Source: Roseiflexus sp034432635
Lineage (GTDB): Bacteria > Chloroflexota > Chloroflexia > Chloroflexales > Roseiflexaceae
Length of the DNA: 64,000 nt
Reading direction: 5' to 3'
Assembly (NCBI GenBank): GCA_034432635.1
Contig: DAOUBK010000115.1
Coordinates: 15,267-79,266, forward strand
Shown: piece by piece, positions 62,263 to 64,000 of the stretch
Layout: each line of letters starts with the position of its first letter
Position numbering within the stretch: the stretch's first letter is position 1
Program-made: the position numbers and the translations under genes
The notes under the pieces: generated by a model
The model's database searches: none
Told to the model about the DNA's origin: nothing
Seen by the model: only the letters and a program-made list of their open reading frames with translations

Positions 62263-62291
62263 TGGTACCACGTCGACGGGACGGCGTCAAG
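62263..62291 (-). promoter_or_regulatory. Predicted promoter of rpoB-rpoC
   Basis: On the minus strand TTGACG (62286-62291) is 17 bases from TACCAT (62263-62268). It is the best-spaced pair upstream of rpoB. The -10 matches only four of six bases, so confidence is moderate. Confidence 0.5.
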
Positions 62292-62922
62292 GTTTTTTCT
62301 GATCTTTCACGGGCATTGAGTTTAGGACGGCAGTCCACACGAAGGTTGAGAAAACCACCAAGGCGCTGGAAGGATTTATCGCCCGCTGCCGGAGGGTAGT
62401 GAGTCTCTGGTAAAGCAAGATGAACGGCACTGAATAACACCGTCGCCCTTTCGTGAACAAACACCAAGGTGTGCGGCACTTCTACCGGCGCATCTCTCGA
62501 TGGTTATCCGCAGTCCAGACGCTTACCGGAGGAGCGTCTGGTCAAACGAGCAGGCGCGACTCGTTCCACATCCCTACGCAATCCAAAAGATACAGTGGCA
62601 GGCGTATGCATCCGTACACACCCGGCGATCCGTGACGTGGCGATGGTGGAACGAGGAGATCGCGCAGGCGACAGGCATATCCATCCGTTCCAACCCGCCA
62701 ATCTAACGTCAAACCCGAAAGAGTTCGATAACACGCGTACAGTCCCGGCGCTTGCTTCGGCTCAACCCGGCGATCCAACGGCACGTCCGGATGAAAGAGG
62801 AGAAGGTCAATTTATGCTATTTTATGCCTCTTGCGCTGTGTTAGCGCCTATCATCTGCCCCTTGAAGTGGCTGCAGTCTACTAAGGCTTGCCTGACGCCT
62901 GGAGGTGAGAGGATGTTAGTCT
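62292..62922. other. Intergenic region between rpoB and the MFS remnant
   Basis: About 630 bases. Open frames of 60-200 codons cross it on both strands but they lack ribosome-binding sites and recognisable domains. A possible ribosome-binding site GGAGGTGAG (62901-62909) precedes the GTG start of the MFS remnant. No RNA gene was seen. Confidence 0.45.
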
Positions 62923-64000
62923 GTGAATCCTGCCTTCCGCACGCATCTGGTCCTGAGCTTTCTCATCGACGGCGCCCATGTTTTGATCTGGACAGGGTTC
63001 ACGATTTACCAGCTTACCGTAGTAAACATGTCACCGCTTCAACTGGTTCTAGTCGGATCAGTCCTTGAGATAACGATACCCCTCTGTGAAGTGCCCACCG
63101 GTGTGATCGCCGATCTGATCAGCCGTCGGCTCTCAATCACGCTCGGTTTCACTCTCACCGGCGGGGCGTATCTGCTGCAAGCGCTTGTGCCGACGTTTCC
63201 GATTGCCGTCCTGGGCGCTGTTATCTGGGGTGTGGGTATCACGTGCGTCAGTGGCGCCTATGATGCCTGGCTGACCGATGAGCTTGGTCAGGAGCGCCTT
63301 GGATCAGCCCTGTTGCGCGGTGAGCAGGTGGCACGGGTTGCGGCACTCTGCGGCCTGACCGGTAGTGCCGTGCTGGGCAGCAAGCCCTGGGGTTGCCGGT
63401 CCTGGTAGGCGGATGTCTGTTCATTATCGGTGCCGCGTATTGTCTGATTGCTATGCCCGAAACCCATTTTCACCGCGCTGCTGATGATGAACGCACTACC
63501 TGGCGCTGCATGGCAACGACCTTACGCGACGGTGTGCGGCTGGTACGCCGTCGTCCGTACCTCCTACGGCTCCTCGCCGTGTTGTTCTTCTTCGGGCTGT
63601 TAAGCGAGGCCTGGGATCGGTTGTGGCAGAGCCACCTGATACTCACCTTTGATCTGGCTACCCTGACTCCTGTTGCGCCTATTGTGCTGCTTGCAGCCCT
63701 CGTTGGCATGGAGATGCTGTTGTCAATTGCTGCCGCCGAAGTGCCACGTCACCGCCTGCACTCCGACGATCAGCGCCAGACGCAACGGCTGGTGTTCGGG
63801 TTTACGGCTGTGATGGTTGCGGGGCTATTGATCTACTGGCTGGCGCCGCACATTGGCATCGCGGTGATCGCTTTTCTCGGTTTCAGTGTAGCACGTGGGC
63901 TGATCGGCCCCTGAATGGCGCGGCGATGCGCCGCTTGCGCGGGTGGATCATACCGTCGCCCACGGCCACCGGGTCTGGGCAGGCGATGCCGATGGTGATG
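62923..64000 (+). pseudogene. MFS-type transporter, interrupted by at least two frameshifts and running off the window
   Basis: The first frame (62923-63408, GTG start, GGAGGTGAG upstream) encodes helices of a major facilitator protein (LVLVGSVLEITIPLCEVPTG, VIADLISRRLSITLGFTLT). Near 63385 the frame shifts, and GLPVLVGGCLFIIGAAYCLI continues in another frame to a stop at 63912-63914. A further shift there resumes GLIGPLNGAAMRRL in a third frame to the end of the window. The family includes drug exporters. Decay is evident unless the sequence has errors; the true end is outside this window. Confidence 0.75.

Noticed and set aside
62009..62479. 156-codon leftward frame in the rpoB leader
   Set aside because: No ribosome-binding site or recognisable motif, and it covers the promoter and the palindrome. 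It is better read as untranslated leader.
62469..63068. 199-codon rightward frame before the MFS gene
   Set aside because: It overlaps the start of the MFS remnant in another frame and has irregular composition and no domain.

Overview
The window looks like a piece of the chromosome of a filamentous anoxygenic phototroph of the Chloroflexota, most likely Roseiflexus or a close relative. This is an inference from G+C-rich DNA, dense GC-biased codon use that leaves many long antisense reading frames, the rpoB-rpoC pair, a kinase-like/SH3 protein of Chloroflexota type, a 2-oxoacid:ferredoxin oxidoreductase and many short tandem repeats. No rRNA, tRNA, CRISPR array or intact transposon was found.

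Layout. (1) 1-5655: an ECF sigma factor with a zinc-finger membrane anti-sigma factor, an orphan ABC ATPase, a beta-hydroxyacid dehydrogenase and two GNAT acetyltransferases. (2) 5694-16035: priA with a decayed tandem copy of its 3' end, a wrecked NB-ARC/TPR gene, a sugar-nucleotidyltransferase/hexapeptide protein, a site-2 protease, a frameshifted Rpn-family nuclease, an ornithine cyclodeaminase/SDR pair and a small membrane protein. (3) 16134-32915: a carbohydrate-use region. A GntR regulator heads an operon with an alpha-galactosidase, a complete sugar ABC importer (two permeases and a lipoprotein), a divergent GH36-like protein, a DUF5107/DUF4432-type protein and an SDR. An enolase-superfamily dehydratase is transcribed divergently from an overlapping promoter pair. 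Two Gfo/Idh/MocA oxidoreductases follow after a membrane/spermidine-synthase fusion and a chimeric gene remnant. (4) 33084-38029: a thioredoxin-like/SelW-like pair, then a leftward run of radical SAM protein, ferredoxin, and alpha, beta and gamma subunits of a 2-oxoacid:ferredoxin oxidoreductase. (5) 38085-45560: a bactofilin-like membrane gene split in three frames, a GHMP sugar kinase, psuG, rlmN, a class V aminotransferase and pepF. (6) 45825-48942: a zinc/manganese ABC importer. (7) 49238-53527: a pseudokinase with an SH3 domain, two tandem sirtuins (the second lacking catalytic residues), a GNAT and a nucleotidyltransferase-fold protein. (8) 53665-62291: rpoC and rpoB, leftward, with a promoter and a leader of about 300 bases. 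(9) 62923 to the end: a decaying MFS transporter.

Most likely to repay work: the divergent promoter/operator at 17332-17390 and the glycoside pathway it seems to control; the pseudokinase plus active/inactive sirtuin pair; the heptanucleotide repeats at 34508-34670 and 42462-42510, which run into a coding end and replace a ribosome-binding region; and the number of genes in visible decay (priA tail, NB-ARC/TPR, Rpn, thiolase/SARP chimera, bactofilin, MFS). No confidently new defence or biosynthetic system could be established from sequence alone.
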